From Glossina fuscipes (lineage: Eukaryota > Arthropoda > Insecta > Diptera > Glossinidae), in NCBI RefSeq assembly GCF_014805625.2, contig NW_023998414.1, positions 40,917,079 through 40,981,078 on the forward strand: 64,000 nt of DNA, given 5' to 3'. The position numbers and the translations under genes are program-made. The notes under the pieces were generated by a model, which saw only the letters and a list, made by a program, of their open reading frames with translations, searched no databases and was not told where the DNA came from. Within the stretch, counting starts at the first letter, position 1. Every line of letters begins with the position of its first letter. Positions 62,991-64,000 of this stretch are shown piece after piece.

Positions 62991-63279
62991 AATAAAGTCA
63001 ATTAAGTCAATGAATGGTTAAATGGTTTCGTCCGCATTATTTGGCGCGATAAGCTTCAATGCCCCCCCCTTTCATAAAGGTTAGCCAATGCAGATATAAT
63101 TACAAGCTTTTCAATTTTTTAAATGACATATATAATTAATGTCAATATCTGATCCTTTAACTTTTAACTGTTGCCACGCTTTCGCGTGGCTGCAATGACT
63201 TGGGAGTTTAGTCTAAATTAGAATTTAGGCCGGCTGTGTTTACTGTGCCTCTGTGCTAGATTTGTACATGCTTTTTTCA

Positions 63280-63332
<53 letters not shown>

Positions 63333-64000
63333 NNNNNNNNNNTCTCTCTCTTTCTCTTTCTGTCTTACTCTTTTTATTTTTTCTATACTTTTCTCGAAAT
63401 AATTTAAACAGTTCTTAATAGTAATTAGCATAAGCTACATTTCTAAGAGCCAATCGAGTTTGGCTGTTAATTGATTTTAGCTCGATTTCATGTTAATTGT
63501 TTATTAGGACCACCTCGTTGGGCAGCCCATAAATGATTCCAATCGATCCAGTACAATGTGCTTTTGAACAAATAAGTGGAAAATAAGCTGAAATTAAAAT
63601 TTCGTTAATTGTGGACGTATCAGTCAATCGATTGGGGCTGGTTTTGCACTGCACCCAACCTGCAAGTGATCTTGGAAAATATTTAGATAGCAGTTTTGCA
63701 GAATTATAGTCGCCCTATCATCGAACGTTGCAGACAAAAATTGAGAATGCTTTAGTTGTTTCTGCATTGTGCGCGTGTATGTCAACATCTTATGCCCATT
63801 TATCAGTTCGTATTTTCAATCCATCAAAGAATGTTTTTTTCATTTTTGGCTGTGCGTCCTTCAATTTTGAGGAATGACAAAATTGATCCGAAAATTGACA
63901 GGTTTTCAGGTATGTGTGCGAAACGCTTACGTAGATCTAGTTATTGCAAGGAAAAGCGAACGTCTCACAATTACGCCCCCAAATTTAATAAATGAGGAAA
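62991..64000. other. intergenic end of window
   Basis: It holds the (CT)n array and a short hairpin GCCACG-CTTTCG-CGTGGC at about 63173-63190. No gene is recognised; an open frame at 63756-63995 has no known motif. Confidence 0.5.
63284..63360. repeat. (CT)n microsatellite with a 10-N gap
   Basis: A long uninterrupted (CT)n run broken by 10 N at 63333-63342 and ending in TTTCTCTTTC. The true array length is unknown. Confidence 0.95.

Overview
The window is eukaryotic, AT-rich insect nuclear DNA. It has one clear multi-exon gene with GT-AG introns. The rest is intron and intergenic sequence with many microsatellites, homopolymer runs and decayed transposon copies. There is no bacterial, phage or CRISPR content. 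The one gene reads almost residue for residue like Drosophila tyramine beta-hydroxylase, and the dispersed repeats resemble the fly DINE-1/INE-1 family. The source is therefore a higher fly (Brachycera). A tephritid fruit fly is my best guess, but that is inference. There are two assembly gaps: 100 N at 51908-52007 and 10 N at 63333-63342.

The gene is Tbh on the minus strand, from the ATG at 58181 down to the stop at 20256. Eight coding exons (57959-58181, 27456-27814, 27246-27394, 26768-27159, 26319-26485, 25704-25886, 25058-25245, 20256-20556) join into one 1962-nt frame of 653 residues. Every junction keeps phase and has GT/AG borders. The product is a signal-anchor segment, a DOMON domain and a two-domain copper type II monooxygenase with all six expected copper ligands. 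It converts tyramine to octopamine. About 80 percent of the gene span is a single 30-kb first intron.

Layout. 1-20255: no intact gene. It holds a phenylalanyl-tRNA synthetase alpha-subunit gene fragment (6270-6570), a Jockey-like LINE relic (17573-17960), DINE-like repeat copies and the likely Tbh 3' flank. 20256-27814: Tbh exons 8 to 2 and short introns, with three DINE-like/simple-repeat insertions. 27815-57958: Tbh intron 1, with at least seven DINE-like copies, a non-LTR retrotransposon RNase H relic (31747-32216), a mariner relic (42640-43300), a tRNA-like SINE candidate (about 52990-53075) and many microsatellites. 57959-58181: Tbh first coding exon. 58182-64000: upstream flank, nothing coding recognised except a rearranged Jockey-like LINE relic at 61985-62990.

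I did not find a new biological system. The observations most worth checking are the DINE-like family with terminal hairpins, the giant Tbh first intron, the synthetase fragment, and two LINE relics of one family showing a large deletion and a tandem duplication.
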